This document shows positions 44,414-52,290 of a DNA stretch of 64,000 bases, piece by piece. The translations under genes and the position numbers were made by a program. The stretch covers positions 43,465-107,464 of the forward strand of contig NZ_BAYX01000010.1 of the NCBI RefSeq assembly GCF_000696095.1, written 5' to 3'. The stretch is from Rhizobium rhizogenes NBRC 13257 (lineage in GTDB: Bacteria > Pseudomonadota > Alphaproteobacteria > Rhizobiales > Rhizobiaceae). The notes beneath the pieces were generated by a model. The model was given only the letters and a program-made list of their open reading frames with translations. It had not been told where the DNA came from and did no database searches. Within the stretch, counting starts at the first letter, position 1. Every line of letters begins with the position of its first letter.

Positions 44414-44467
44414 TCCCGTGGTGATTTGGCCGGTCGGCTTGCAGCCACGTTAAATAAGTGGCTAAAA
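44414..44467 (+). ncRNA. SAM-II riboswitch upstream of metZ
   Basis: The conserved core CGTGGTGATTTGG with downstream GCAGCCACG and TAAATAAGTGGCTAAA matches the SAM-II (SAM-alpha) aptamer. P1 is CGTGG (44417-44421) with CCACG (44445-44449); the 3' AAGTGGCT strand is placed to form the pseudoknot. SAM-II elements control methionine genes in alphaproteobacteria, and metZ begins 64 bp downstream. Confidence 0.93.
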
Positions 44468-44510
44468 AGACCGGGTTGAAAACCGGTCTGCAATTGCGGC
44501 CGGTTTTTTT
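44468..44510 (+). terminator. riboswitch expression platform: alternative hairpins ending in a terminator
   Basis: Hairpin A pairs AGACCGG (44468-44474) with CCGGTCT (44483-44489). Hairpin B pairs AACCGG (44481-44486) with CCGGTT (44500-44505), has inner pairs, and is followed by seven T (44504-44510). The shared strand 44481-44489 makes A and B mutually exclusive, as expected for antiterminator and terminator. Confidence 0.75.
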
Positions 44511-44530
44511 GTTTTGAAAGTGGTGATGGC

Positions 44531-45715
44531 ATGAGCAAGACTTGGCGCCCCGCAACCCAACTCGTTCACAGCGGAACGCTCCGCTCGCAATTCGGCGAAA
44601 CATCCGAAGCGATCTATCTGACCCAGGGCTTCGTCTACGACACATCGGAAGCCGCCGAGGCGCGCTTCAAGGGCGAGACCGACGGGTTCATCTATGCCCG
44701 TTACGGCAGCCCGACCAATGACATGTTCGAAAAGCGCATGTGCGCGCTGGAAGGCGCGGAAGATGCTCGCGCCACGGCCTCGGGCATGGCCGCCGTCACC
44801 GCCGCAATCCTTTGCCAGCTGACGGCCGGCGATCACATCGTTGCCGCCCGCGCGCTCTTCGGCTCCTGCCGCTGGGTCGTCGAGACGCTGGCGCCGAAAT
44901 ACGGCATCGAATGCACGCTGGTCGACGGCCGCTTCGTCGAGAACTGGGAAAAGGCCATCCGGCCGACAACCAAGGTCTTCTTCCTGGAAAGCCCGACCAA
45001 TCCGACGCTGGAAGTGGTGGATATCGCCGCCGTTGCCAAGCTCGCCAACCAGATCGGCGCCAAGGTCGTGGTCGACAACGTCTTCGCGACGCCGCTCTTC
45101 CAGAAGCCTCTCGAACTCGGCGCCCATATCGTCGTCTATTCCGCCACTAAGCATATCGACGGCCAGGGCCGCTCGCTCGGTGGCGTCATTCTCTCCGACA
45201 AACAGTGGATCGACGAGAACCTGCAGGATTATTTCCGTCACACCGGCCCGGCCATGTCGCCGTTTACCGCCTGGACGTTGTTGAAGGGCATCGAGACGCT
45301 GCCGCTGCGGGTCGCGCAGCAGACGGCGAACGCCGCCAAGATCGCCGATTTCCTCGCCGAGCAGGGCAAGGTCGCCAAGGTGATCTATCCCGGCCGCAAG
45401 GACCACCCGCAGGCCGACATCATCGCAAAGCAGATGACCGGCGGCTCGACGCTGGTGGCCTTCGAGCTGAAGGGCGGCAAGGAAGCGGCCTTCAAGCTGC
45501 AGAACGCGCTGGAGATCGTCAGGATTTCCAACAATCTCGGCGACTCGAAGAGCCTGATCACCCATCCGGCCACCACCACGCACAAGAACCTCACCGACGA
45601 GGCTCGCGCCGAACTCGGCATTTCGCCGGGCACCGTGCGCTTCTCCGCCGGCATCGAGGATGGCGACGATCTGGTCGAGGATTTCGCCCGCGCGCTGGCG
45701 CAGGTTTCGGCCTGA
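44531..45715 (+). CDS. metZ: O-succinylhomoserine sulfhydrylase
   Basis: 394 residues of the Cys/Met-metabolism PLP family. The PLP lysine is in YSATKHIDGQGRSLGG, the phosphate-site region in YARYGSPTNDMFEKRM and ATASGMAAV, and the active-site Asp in VVDNVFATPLF. It makes homocysteine directly from O-succinyl- or O-acetylhomoserine and sulfide. It lies behind a SAM-II riboswitch, which supports a methionine role and MetZ rather than cystathionine enzymes. Confidence 0.93.
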   Translation: MSKTWRPATQLVHSGTLRSQFGETSEAIYLTQGFVYDTSEAAEARFKGETDGFIYARYGSPTNDMFEKRMCALEGAEDARATASGMAAVTAAILCQLTAGDHIVAARALFGSCRWVVETLAPKYGIECTLVDGRFVENWEKAIRPTTKVFFLESPTNPTLEVVDIAAVAKLANQIGAKVVVDNVFATPLFQKPLELGAHIVVYSATKHIDGQGRSLGGVILSDKQWIDENLQDYFRHTGPAMSPFTAWTLLKGIETLPLRVAQQTANAAKIADFLAEQGKVAKVIYPGRKDHPQADIIAKQMTGGSTLVAFELKGGKEAAFKLQNALEIVRISNNLGDSKSLITHPATTTHKNLTDEARAELGISPGTVRFSAGIEDGDDLVEDFARALAQVSA

Positions 45716-46036
45716 GTTTTGTCATGCAAACCCGCCCGGATCTTGTTCGGGCGGGACGGCTCGCCTTGACAACAGGCGCGCCGGATAGCTTCAGCCAAGG
45801 CGATTGCCCCTTGGAACTAGCCTTAGTCCCTGAAAAGCCGTATGATTTACCCGCTATAGGGGTTTTCACCAATCCGTTCCTTGACGGGGCAGGTTGTGTA
45901 TAGGATACCGCTAGATGTCCCGCTTTCGTGGGATCATGGAAAGCGGAGCAGATGCCCTAGACTTAAAATGCTGGAGCGTCCGGTGTGCGTTTATTGGAAC
46001 GCACGACGTTTCGGAGTAATGACCAAGGTGTCAGGC
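45716..46036. other. 321-bp gap between metZ and apaG with two hairpins
   Basis: A GC stem-loop with arms CCCGCCCG (45731-45738) and CGGGCGGG (45748-45755) lies 15 bp after metZ and may end its transcript, though no T run follows. A second dyad, GTGCGTT (45985-45991) with AACGCAC (45998-46004), lies 33 bp before apaG. No gene is seen. Confidence 0.5.
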
Positions 46037-46429
46037 ATGTATCGCGCTCTAACACGGGATATCGAAGTCGTCGTCGAACCTTTTTATCTGGAGGAGCAAT
46101 CCGACCCGGATGACGACCGCTATGTCTGGGGTTATCGCATTATCATTTCCAACCATTCCACCCTCAATGTCCGGCTGGTGACGCGCTATTGGCACATCAC
46201 CGATCAGAACGGGCTGGTGGACGAGGTGACCGGGCCTGGCGTCGTCGGCGAGCAGCCGCGGCTTGGCCCCGGCGACACCTACGAATATTCGTCAGGCTGC
46301 CCGCTCGATACGCCATCGGGCATGATGTTCGGCCATTATCAGATGGAGACGGACGACGGGGAGCTCTTTCACGTCAAGATCCCCGCCTTTTCTCTCGATA
46401 CGCCCAATCTGCTGCGGACGCTGAACTGA
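46037..46429 (+). CDS. apaG: ApaG domain protein
   Basis: 130 residues, the family norm, from the ATG at 46037 with AAGG 8 bp upstream; a longer open frame from 45881 is dismissed. The ApaG beta-sandwich is visible in VWGYRIIISNHSTLNVRLVT, WHITDQNGLVDEVTGPGVVG and FGHYQMETDDGELFHVKIP. Genetic data in enterobacteria link ApaG to cobalt/magnesium efflux, but the molecular role is unclear. Its stop is 6 bp from the convergent hslO. Confidence 0.9.
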   Translation: MYRALTRDIEVVVEPFYLEEQSDPDDDRYVWGYRIIISNHSTLNVRLVTRYWHITDQNGLVDEVTGPGVVGEQPRLGPGDTYEYSSGCPLDTPSGMMFGHYQMETDDGELFHVKIPAFSLDTPNLLRTLN

Positions 46430-46435
46430 GCCCGA

Positions 46436-47425
46436 TCAGGCGTCCCTTACCTCGGAGACTTCGAAGCGGTAGGTGGTCGAGCAGAACTCGCAGGTGACGG
46501 CGATTTCACCATTCTCCTGGCTCACCTCGATTTCCTCGGCGGAAAAGCCCTGCAATACGCCCTTCAGCTTGTCGCGCGAACAGGTGCAACGGTCGAAGAC
46601 TGCCTTCGGCTCATAGACGCGCACGCCACGCTCGTGGAAGAGACGGAACAGCAAACGTTCCGTTCCGACCTGCGGATCGGTCAGCTCGTCGGCATCGATC
46701 GTCTCGACCAGTGACCGGGCTTCCTCCCAGGCGTCGTCCTCGACATGATGACGCGGGTTGCTATCGCCATCGCCGCCATGGAGATCCGGCTGGCGCATGC
46801 GCTCCAGTGCTTCCGGCAGGAACTGTGCGATCAACCCGCCCGCCCGCCAGCGATGGCGCGGCTTGCCGGCCTCGTCGCGGTCGAACAGTTCGGCAGCGCC
46901 CAGACGAACGCGGGTCGGGATCTGCTCCGACTGGCGGAAATAGGTCCCCGCGATCTCTTCGAGCGAGGCACCGTCGAGCGCCACGATACCCTGATAGGGC
47001 TGGCTGTAGCGACCCTGATCGATGGTGAAGGCGAGCACGCCCTTGCCGAGCAACTGTTCCGGCTCGGTCTCGCCGGCGGCCACGGCCTTTGCCAGCGCCT
47101 CTTCATCGAAGCGGGCATAGGCGCGGACATTTTCCGGCGTCGCGAAATCGGCGACCAGAAGATCGACCGGTCCGTCGCCCTTGGTCTGCACGGTGAACTT
47201 GCCCTCGAACTTCAGCGAGGTGCCGAGCAACACGGTCAGCACCACGGCTTCGGCCAACAGCCGGGCAACGGGGGCCGGATAATTGTGCCGGGCGAGAATT
47301 GTGTCCAGCAGAGGTCCGAGCTGCACGGCGCGGCCGCGCACATCAAGACCTTCGACCTGGAAGGGAACGACATGATCGTCGCCGGCAAAATCGAATTGAC
47401 CCAGCGAGGCTGCACTTTCCGCCAT
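46436..47425 (-). CDS. hslO: redox-regulated chaperone Hsp33
   Basis: 329 residues. The zinc-binding redox switch has its four cysteines as CTC (DRCTCSRDK) and CEFC (VTCEFCSTT) near the C-terminus. The N-terminal part carries LAEAVVLTVLLGTSLKFEG and the GKGVLAFTIDQG block. On oxidation with unfolding stress it releases zinc and binds unfolded proteins in the cytoplasm. It follows argF by 49 bp on the same strand. Confidence 0.94.
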   Translation of the reverse strand: MAESAASLGQFDFAGDDHVVPFQVEGLDVRGRAVQLGPLLDTILARHNYPAPVARLLAEAVVLTVLLGTSLKFEGKFTVQTKGDGPVDLLVADFATPENVRAYARFDEEALAKAVAAGETEPEQLLGKGVLAFTIDQGRYSQPYQGIVALDGASLEEIAGTYFRQSEQIPTRVRLGAAELFDRDEAGKPRHRWRAGGLIAQFLPEALERMRQPDLHGGDGDSNPRHHVEDDAWEEARSLVETIDADELTDPQVGTERLLFRLFHERGVRVYEPKAVFDRCTCSRDKLKGVLQGFSAEEIEVSQENGEIAVTCEFCSTTYRFEVSEVRDA

Positions 47426-47474
47426 TGCTTTACTCCTACTGCGCCCGCGGCATCAAACGCGCGGTTCTATATCC

Positions 47475-48392
47475 TCAGATCGCGCCCAGGCACCAAGCAA
47501 GAATCGACTTTTGCGCATGAAGGCGGTTTTCCGCCTCATCGAAAACAACGGATTGCGGACCATCGATCACTTCGTCCGTCACTTCCTCCCCGCGATGGGC
47601 GGGCAGGCAATGCATGAACAAGGCGTCCTTGCCGGCCTGTGCCATCAAAGCCTGATTGACCTGATAGGGCTGAAAGACGTTGTGACCGCGGGCCCGGTGT
47701 TCCTGATTCATGGAAACCCAGGTATCGGTTACCACGCAATCAACGCCAGCGACCGCACGGTCGGCATCATGCGAGAGCATGATTTCGGCGCCCTGATTAC
47801 GGGCCCAGTTCAAATAGTGATCCTTTGGCTCGGAACCAAGGGGTACGGCCATGTTCATGCGGTAGTCGAAGCGTGCGGCCCCTTCGATCAGCGAATGCAG
47901 CACATTGTTGCCGTCGCCGGTCCAAGCAATCGTCTTGCCCTTGATCGGGCCGCGATGCTCCTCGAAGGTCATGATGTCGGCCATGATCTGGCAAGGGTGC
48001 GTGTCGTCGGTCAGCGCATTGATGACCGGCACGGTCGCGTGTTCGGCGAGCTCCAGCAGGCGCGAATGCTCCGTCGTGCGGATCATGATGGCGTCGACAT
48101 AGCGCGACAGCACTTTCGCCGTATCGCCGATCGTCTCGGCGCGGCCGAGCTGCATCTCGGTGCCCGACAGGAACAGCGTCTCGCCGCCGAGCTGGCGCAT
48201 GCCGACATCGAAGGAGACGCGGGTTCGGGTGGAGGGCTTCTCGAAGATCATCGCCAGCATCTTGCCGGCAAGCGGCTTGTCGGCCGTACCCGCCTTCAGC
48301 GCCCGCTTGCGCACGATGGCGTCGTCGATGATGCTGCGCAGATCGGCAGCAGCAACAGCCGAGAGATCGAGAAAGTGTTTCGGAGAAGCCAT
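47475..48392 (-). CDS. argF: ornithine carbamoyltransferase
   Basis: 305 residues with the carbamoyl-phosphate motif FEKPSTRTRVSFDVG, the HPCQ loop in DTHPCQIMADIMT and the ornithine-binding Cys in LFMHCLPAHRGEEV. It makes citrulline from ornithine in arginine synthesis. It lies downstream of argD (ArgD makes N-acetylornithine) on the same strand, separated by a 167-bp gap filled by two long hairpins. Confidence 0.95.
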   Translation of the reverse strand: MASPKHFLDLSAVAAADLRSIIDDAIVRKRALKAGTADKPLAGKMLAMIFEKPSTRTRVSFDVGMRQLGGETLFLSGTEMQLGRAETIGDTAKVLSRYVDAIMIRTTEHSRLLELAEHATVPVINALTDDTHPCQIMADIMTFEEHRGPIKGKTIAWTGDGNNVLHSLIEGAARFDYRMNMAVPLGSEPKDHYLNWARNQGAEIMLSHDADRAVAGVDCVVTDTWVSMNQEHRARGHNVFQPYQVNQALMAQAGKDALFMHCLPAHRGEEVTDEVIDGPQSVVFDEAENRLHAQKSILAWCLGAI

Positions 48393-48435
48393 GTTCCTAC
48401 CTGTACTCTAGAAAACAATAACGCCCGCGTGGGGC

Positions 48436-48534
48436 GCGCATAACCCCTTAAATCGGACCCGATTTAAGGGGTTATGCGCCATTCTAAGTGTTACTGCGTC
48501 CTTTGCGCGTCCTTTCGGACGCGCGGCGCAGTAA
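48436..48534. repeat. two long palindromes between argD and argF
   Basis: The first has perfect 20-bp arms (48436-48455 and 48460-48479) around GACC, with AACCCCTTAAATCG on the left arm. The second has outer arms TTACTGCG (48491-48498) and CGCAGTAA (48527-48534) and inner arms GCGCGTCC (48505-48512) and GGACGCGC (48517-48524) around TTTC. Neither is followed by a T run. They look like dispersed intergenic repeats inserted in an operon. Confidence 0.7.
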
Positions 48535-48559
48535 TCCGCCCTGACAGCGGGCGCTGAAT

Positions 48560-49759
48560 TCAAGCCGACTTCTTGATGCGAGCCGCACGCACGCTTTCGG
48601 CGGCGCGTTCGATGCGGGCAATACCTTCGCGCGCTTCCTCGGCGGTCACCACCAGCGGCGGCAGCAGACGGATGACGTTGTCGCCAGCCGGCACGCCCAG
48701 AAGATACTCGGCGCGGATCGCCTGCAACAGCTCCGCCTGCGGAATGGCGGCCTTGATGCCGAGCATCAGGCCCTCGCCGCGAATATCCTCGATGATATCG
48801 GGGAAACGATCCTGAAGCGAAGCAAGGCCCTGGCGGAAGACCAGGGCGATGTCGCGCACATGATCGAGGAAGCCGTCTGCCAGCACGATATCGAGCACGG
48901 CATTGCCGACTGCCATGGCGAGCGGATTGCCGCCATAGGTCGAGCCATGCGTACCGGCCTTCATGCCCGAAGCGGCTTCCGCCGTCGCAAGGCACGCGCC
49001 AAGCGGGAAGCCGCCGCCGATACCCTTGGCCACGGCCATGATGTCGGGCGTGACGCCGGACCATTCATGAGCAAAGAGCTTGCCGGTACGGCCGACGCCG
49101 CACTGGACCTCGTCAAGGATCAGAAGAAGGCCGTGCTCGTCGCAGATCTGGCGCAGGCCGCGCAGGAACTCGTTGGTCGCAGGCCGAATGCCGCCCTCGC
49201 CCTGCACGGGCTCGATGAGAATCCCGGCCGTCGCATCGGTAACGGCGGCGCGCACGACATCGAGATCGCCGAAGGGTACCTGGTCGAAGCCCGGCGCCTT
49301 CGGGCCGAAACCTTCGAGATACTTTTCCTGGCCGCCGGCGGCGATCGTCGCGATCGTGCGGCCGTGGAAGGCGCCTTCAAAGGTGATGATATGGAACTTC
49401 TCGGGATGGCCCTTGGAGAACTGGTAGCGCCGCGCCGTCTTGATCGCACATTCCAGTGCCTCAGCGCCGGAATTGGTGAAGAACACCTTGTCGGCAAAGG
49501 TGGCTTCCGTCAGGCGCTTCGACAGCTTCTCCTGGCCCGGCACCTCATAGAGGTTCGACAGGTGCCAGACCTTGTCGGCCTGCGCCTTCAGTTCCGCGAC
49601 CAGATGGGGATGTGCATGGCCAAGCGAATTCACTGCAACACCGGCGGCGAAATCGAGATAGCGCTCGCCTGTCTCCGTGAACAGCCATACGCCCTCTCCT
49701 CGCTCAAACCGCAGCGGGGCACGCATATAGGTGTCGTAAAGCGGCGCGGTTTCAGCCAT
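48560..49759 (-). CDS. argD: acetylornithine aminotransferase
   Basis: 399 residues from the ATG at 49759 with GAGGAGAT upstream. The class III aminotransferase PLP lysine is in IMAVAKGIGGGFPLGACLA and the Asp in LLILDEVQCGVGRTGK; FTNSGAEALECAIKTARRY forms the phosphate site. It makes N-acetylornithine for arginine synthesis and may also act on succinyldiaminopimelate. It is the first gene of the argD-argF-hslO unit. Confidence 0.93.
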   Translation of the reverse strand: MAETAPLYDTYMRAPLRFERGEGVWLFTETGERYLDFAAGVAVNSLGHAHPHLVAELKAQADKVWHLSNLYEVPGQEKLSKRLTEATFADKVFFTNSGAEALECAIKTARRYQFSKGHPEKFHIITFEGAFHGRTIATIAAGGQEKYLEGFGPKAPGFDQVPFGDLDVVRAAVTDATAGILIEPVQGEGGIRPATNEFLRGLRQICDEHGLLLILDEVQCGVGRTGKLFAHEWSGVTPDIMAVAKGIGGGFPLGACLATAEAASGMKAGTHGSTYGGNPLAMAVGNAVLDIVLADGFLDHVRDIALVFRQGLASLQDRFPDIIEDIRGEGLMLGIKAAIPQAELLQAIRAEYLLGVPAGDNVIRLLPPLVVTAEEAREGIARIERAAESVRAARIKKSA

Positions 49760-49824
49760 GGCCCGTATCTCCTCGATCACAACCTTTAGGGCCAATCGTT
49801 TCCTTCAAGTGAAACGGGCCCGGA

Positions 49825-49887
49825 AAAATCAAAAATGCCGCCTTGCGGCGGCTGAGGCACTATTGATGTTTTGCACCGCAATGTCAA
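49825..49887 (-). promoter_or_regulatory. argD promoter with a terminator-like hairpin at the transcript 5' end
   Basis: On the minus strand, TTGACA (49887-49882) and AATAGT (49864-49859) are 17 bp apart and give a predicted start near 49852. There a hairpin, GCCGCC (49852-49847) with GGCGGC (49842-49837), is followed by ATTTTTGATTTTT. It would sit at the extreme 5' end of the argD leader, or alternatively end an upstream leftward transcript. Confidence 0.5.
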
Positions 49888-50005
49888 CAAAACAGGCGAT
49901 TTAGCAGGCGCGGCAGAGCGCCTCGCGACGAGAGGTATGTCTTCAACTGCTAATATTGCAAAAATGCCACGCTTGGACAAGCAAGTTGGGGAAAACCCCG
50001 AAATC

Positions 50006-50154
50006 GATTCCCCAGGAATCATGCGACTCTTGTCACGGAGTCAGCCTCACACTAGGTTAAACCTCAATTACTAGACTGCATGCGGCGGAACTAGTCACCA
50101 CAATTTTTAAGCGTTTCGCGCCTCGCCCTAATGCGAGGCAATGGTGAAGGATTC
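50006..50154 (+). promoter_or_regulatory. gcrA control region: GANTC (CcrM) cluster and CtrA-like box
   Basis: Four GANTC sites occur in 37 bp: GATTC 50006-50010, GAATC 50016-50020, GACTC 50025-50029 and GAGTC 50038-50042. A fifth, GATTC, is at 50150-50154. A CtrA-like TTAA-N7-TTAC lies at 50057-50071, and a hairpin with arms GCCTCGC and GCGAGGC at 50120-50139. The 427-bp gap from 49760 to 50186 contains no gene beyond these signals and the argD promoter. Confidence 0.65.
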
Positions 50155-50186
50155 TGCCATCGGAAACGCGACAGCGGAGACAGGGC

Positions 50187-50723
50187 ATGAATTGGACAGA
50201 CGAACGCGTCGAGAAGCTGAAAAAGCTGTGGTCCGAGGGTTTGAGCGCGAGCCAGATCGCGGCGCAGCTCGGTGGTGTCAGTCGTAATGCCGTCATCGGC
50301 AAGGTGCATCGCTTGAGCCTGCCGGGCCGAGCGAAGGCCGGCGGCACGGCGACGGCCGCCCGAGCACAGAAGCGCAACACTTCGGCGCCGCGCGCACCGA
50401 ACTACGCCTCGCGCGTTGCAACCCGCACGGTTACCCGTCAGCAGGGCGCGACGATGCTCAAGGAAGAAGTCGAGATCGATACGGTCAACGAGATCGAATA
50501 TCGTCCGGCCGCCAATGTGGTCGTTCCGATTTCGCGTCGCCTCGGCCTGACGGAACTCACCGAGCGCACCTGCAAATGGCCGGTCGGCGATCCGCTGAAG
50601 GATGACTTCCACTTCTGCGGCAATGACAGCCCGGATGCATCGCCCTATTGCGGCTACCATCAGCGCCTGGCCTACCAGCCGGTGCATGAACGGCGCCGGC
50701 CGGCGGCTCAACCGCGCGGCTGA
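50187..50723 (+). CDS. gcrA: GcrA cell-cycle regulator
   Basis: 178 residues. The N-terminal GcrA DNA-binding region reads MNWTDERVEKLKKLWSEGLS and ASQIAAQLGGVSRNAVIGKV. A basic, Ala-rich linker and the sigma-70-interacting C-terminal domain (LTELTERTCKWPVGDPLKDD, FHFCGND, PYCGYH) follow. GcrA brings RNA polymerase to promoters with methylated GANTC sites and controls S-phase genes in alphaproteobacteria. The upstream region has its own GANTC cluster. Confidence 0.95.
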   Translation: MNWTDERVEKLKKLWSEGLSASQIAAQLGGVSRNAVIGKVHRLSLPGRAKAGGTATAARAQKRNTSAPRAPNYASRVATRTVTRQQGATMLKEEVEIDTVNEIEYRPAANVVVPISRRLGLTELTERTCKWPVGDPLKDDFHFCGNDSPDASPYCGYHQRLAYQPVHERRRPAAQPRG

Positions 50724-50744
50724 GTCCCCATAGCTGAGATAAAA

Positions 50745-50769
50745 GAAACGGGCCGAAAGGCCCGTTTTC
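50745..50769. terminator. bidirectional terminator between gcrA and phoB
   Basis: The stem GAAACGGGCC (50745-50754) and GGCCCGTTTTC (50759-50769) flank a GAAA tetraloop. T-rich sequence follows rightward and TTTC leftward. It serves the convergent gcrA and phoB. Confidence 0.85.
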
Positions 50770-50809
50770 TGTTTCCGCCGCTATATTGGGTGACTGACCG
50801 GTTTTCCGA

Positions 50810-51493
50810 TCAGGCTTCCATGGAATAACCCGCGCCGCGAACGGTGCGGATGACATCCTGCATATTGGAGAAGTTCAGCGCCTTGCGCAGACGTCCGACA
50901 TGGACGTCGACGGTGCGTTCGTCGACATAGATGTCATGTCCCCAGACACCGTCGAGGAGCTGCGACCGCGAGAAGACGCGGCTCGGCGAAGCCATCAGGA
51001 ATTCCAGCAGGCGGAATTCCGTCGGTCCCAACCGCACTTCACGGCTCTTGCGGTGAACGCGATGGGTCTCGCGGTCCAGCTCGATGTCGCCACAGCGCAG
51101 TACGGTGGAGAGAACCTCCGGACGGGCACGGCGCAGCATCGCCTTGACGCGAGCCATCAGCTCCGGCGTCGAGAATGGCTTGACGACATAATCGTCCGCA
51201 CCGGTGGAAAGGCCGCGCACGCGCTCGCTTTCCTCGCCGCGGGCGGTGAGCATGATGATCGGCAGGCGTTCGGTCTCCGGCCGCATGCGCAGCCGGCGGC
51301 AGAGTTCGATGCCGGACACGCCGGGGAGCATCCAATCGAGGATCAGAAGATCCGGAATGCGCTCCTGGAGGCGAAGCTCTGCTTCATCGCCTCTCAGAAT
51401 GGTGTCGACCTCGAAGCCTTCGGCCTCGAGATTATAGCGCAGCAGAACGCTGAGCGCTTCTTCGTCTTCTACAACAGCAACTCTCGGAACCAT
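50810..51493 (-). CDS. phoB: phosphate regulon response regulator PhoB
   Basis: 227 residues. The receiver domain has the acidic pair after VAVVEDEEALS, the phospho-acceptor Asp in LLILDWMLPGVSG and the Lys in DDYVVKPFSTPEL. The C-terminal winged helix ends VDVHVGRLRKALN...VRGAGYSMEA. AAGGAGACC precedes the start. It binds PHO boxes when phosphorylated by PhoR. Last gene of the pst-phoU-phoB run. Confidence 0.95.
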   Translation of the reverse strand: MVPRVAVVEDEEALSVLLRYNLEAEGFEVDTILRGDEAELRLQERIPDLLILDWMLPGVSGIELCRRLRMRPETERLPIIMLTARGEESERVRGLSTGADDYVVKPFSTPELMARVKAMLRRARPEVLSTVLRCGDIELDRETHRVHRKSREVRLGPTEFRLLEFLMASPSRVFSRSQLLDGVWGHDIYVDERTVDVHVGRLRKALNFSNMQDVIRTVRGAGYSMEA

Positions 51494-51525
51494 GCGTCTC
51501 TGGTCTCCTTTTCCTGGCGTCTTCG

Positions 51526-52239
51526 TTATTCCGTCACCGCACCGACTGTGTTGGCGGTATCGTCTTTCGGGCGCTCGCCTTCGGGCTGGCTACCGGTCGC
51601 CATGTAATAGATCGTCTCGGCGATGTTGGTGGCATGGTCGCCGATGCGCTCGATGTTCTTGGCGCAAAAGAGAAGATGCGTGCAGGTGGTGATGTTGCGC
51701 GGATCTTCCATCATGTAGGTCAGCATCTCGCGGAAGAGCGAGGTGTACATCGCGTCGATTTCCTCGTCGCGCTCACGGATCGAGACGGCCTTGTCGGGCG
51801 AACGAGTGGTATAGACGTCGAGCACTTCCTTGAGCTGGCTGAGCGCCAGTTCGGAAAGATGCTCGATGCCGCGCGCCAGGCGGCGCGGAACGCCGTGGCC
51901 CTGCACGGCGATGACGCGCTTGGCAGTGTTCTTGCCGAGGTCGCCAACGCGCTCCAGATCGGCGGCGATGCGAATGGAACCCATGATTTCGCGCAGGTCG
52001 GCGGCCATCGGCTGGCGACGCGCGATGGTGACGATCGCCTTGTCGCCGACTTCGCGTTCGGCGTGGTCGAGAACGACGTCGTCGGAGATGACCTTCTGTG
52101 CAAGGGCGGCATCGCCGTGCACCAGTGCACGGACGCTGTCGCCGACCATCTGCTCCGCCAGACCGCCCATTTCAGCAATGCGGCGCGTCAGGAACTTCAG
52201 GTCTTCGTCATAGGCAGAGAGAATGTGAGTGGAGACCAT
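51526..52239 (-). CDS. phoU: phosphate signalling protein PhoU
   Basis: 237 residues, all helical, with two repeats of the PhoU metal-binding pattern, seen in RIAADLERVGDLGKNTAKRV and LLFCAKNIERIGDHATNIAE. It links the Pst transporter to PhoR and restrains phosphate uptake when phosphate is plentiful. It lies between pstB (51 bp) and phoB (32 bp). Confidence 0.95.
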   Translation of the reverse strand: MVSTHILSAYDEDLKFLTRRIAEMGGLAEQMVGDSVRALVHGDAALAQKVISDDVVLDHAEREVGDKAIVTIARRQPMAADLREIMGSIRIAADLERVGDLGKNTAKRVIAVQGHGVPRRLARGIEHLSELALSQLKEVLDVYTTRSPDKAVSIRERDEEIDAMYTSLFREMLTYMMEDPRNITTCTHLLFCAKNIERIGDHATNIAETIYYMATGSQPEGERPKDDTANTVGAVTE

Positions 52240-52290
52240 TTTTCTATCCTCAGGGTGAAACGTGTGAAGGGAGCCGCGCGCGGGATATCA

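Noticed and set aside
45881..46036. A 52-residue N-terminal extension of ApaG.
   Set aside because: The ApaG family is about 125-130 residues; the extension is not ApaG-like, and AAGG lies before the ATG at 46037.
48436..48534. The long palindromes between argD and argF as intrinsic terminators.
   Set aside because: No T run follows on either strand and argF lies directly downstream on the same strand.
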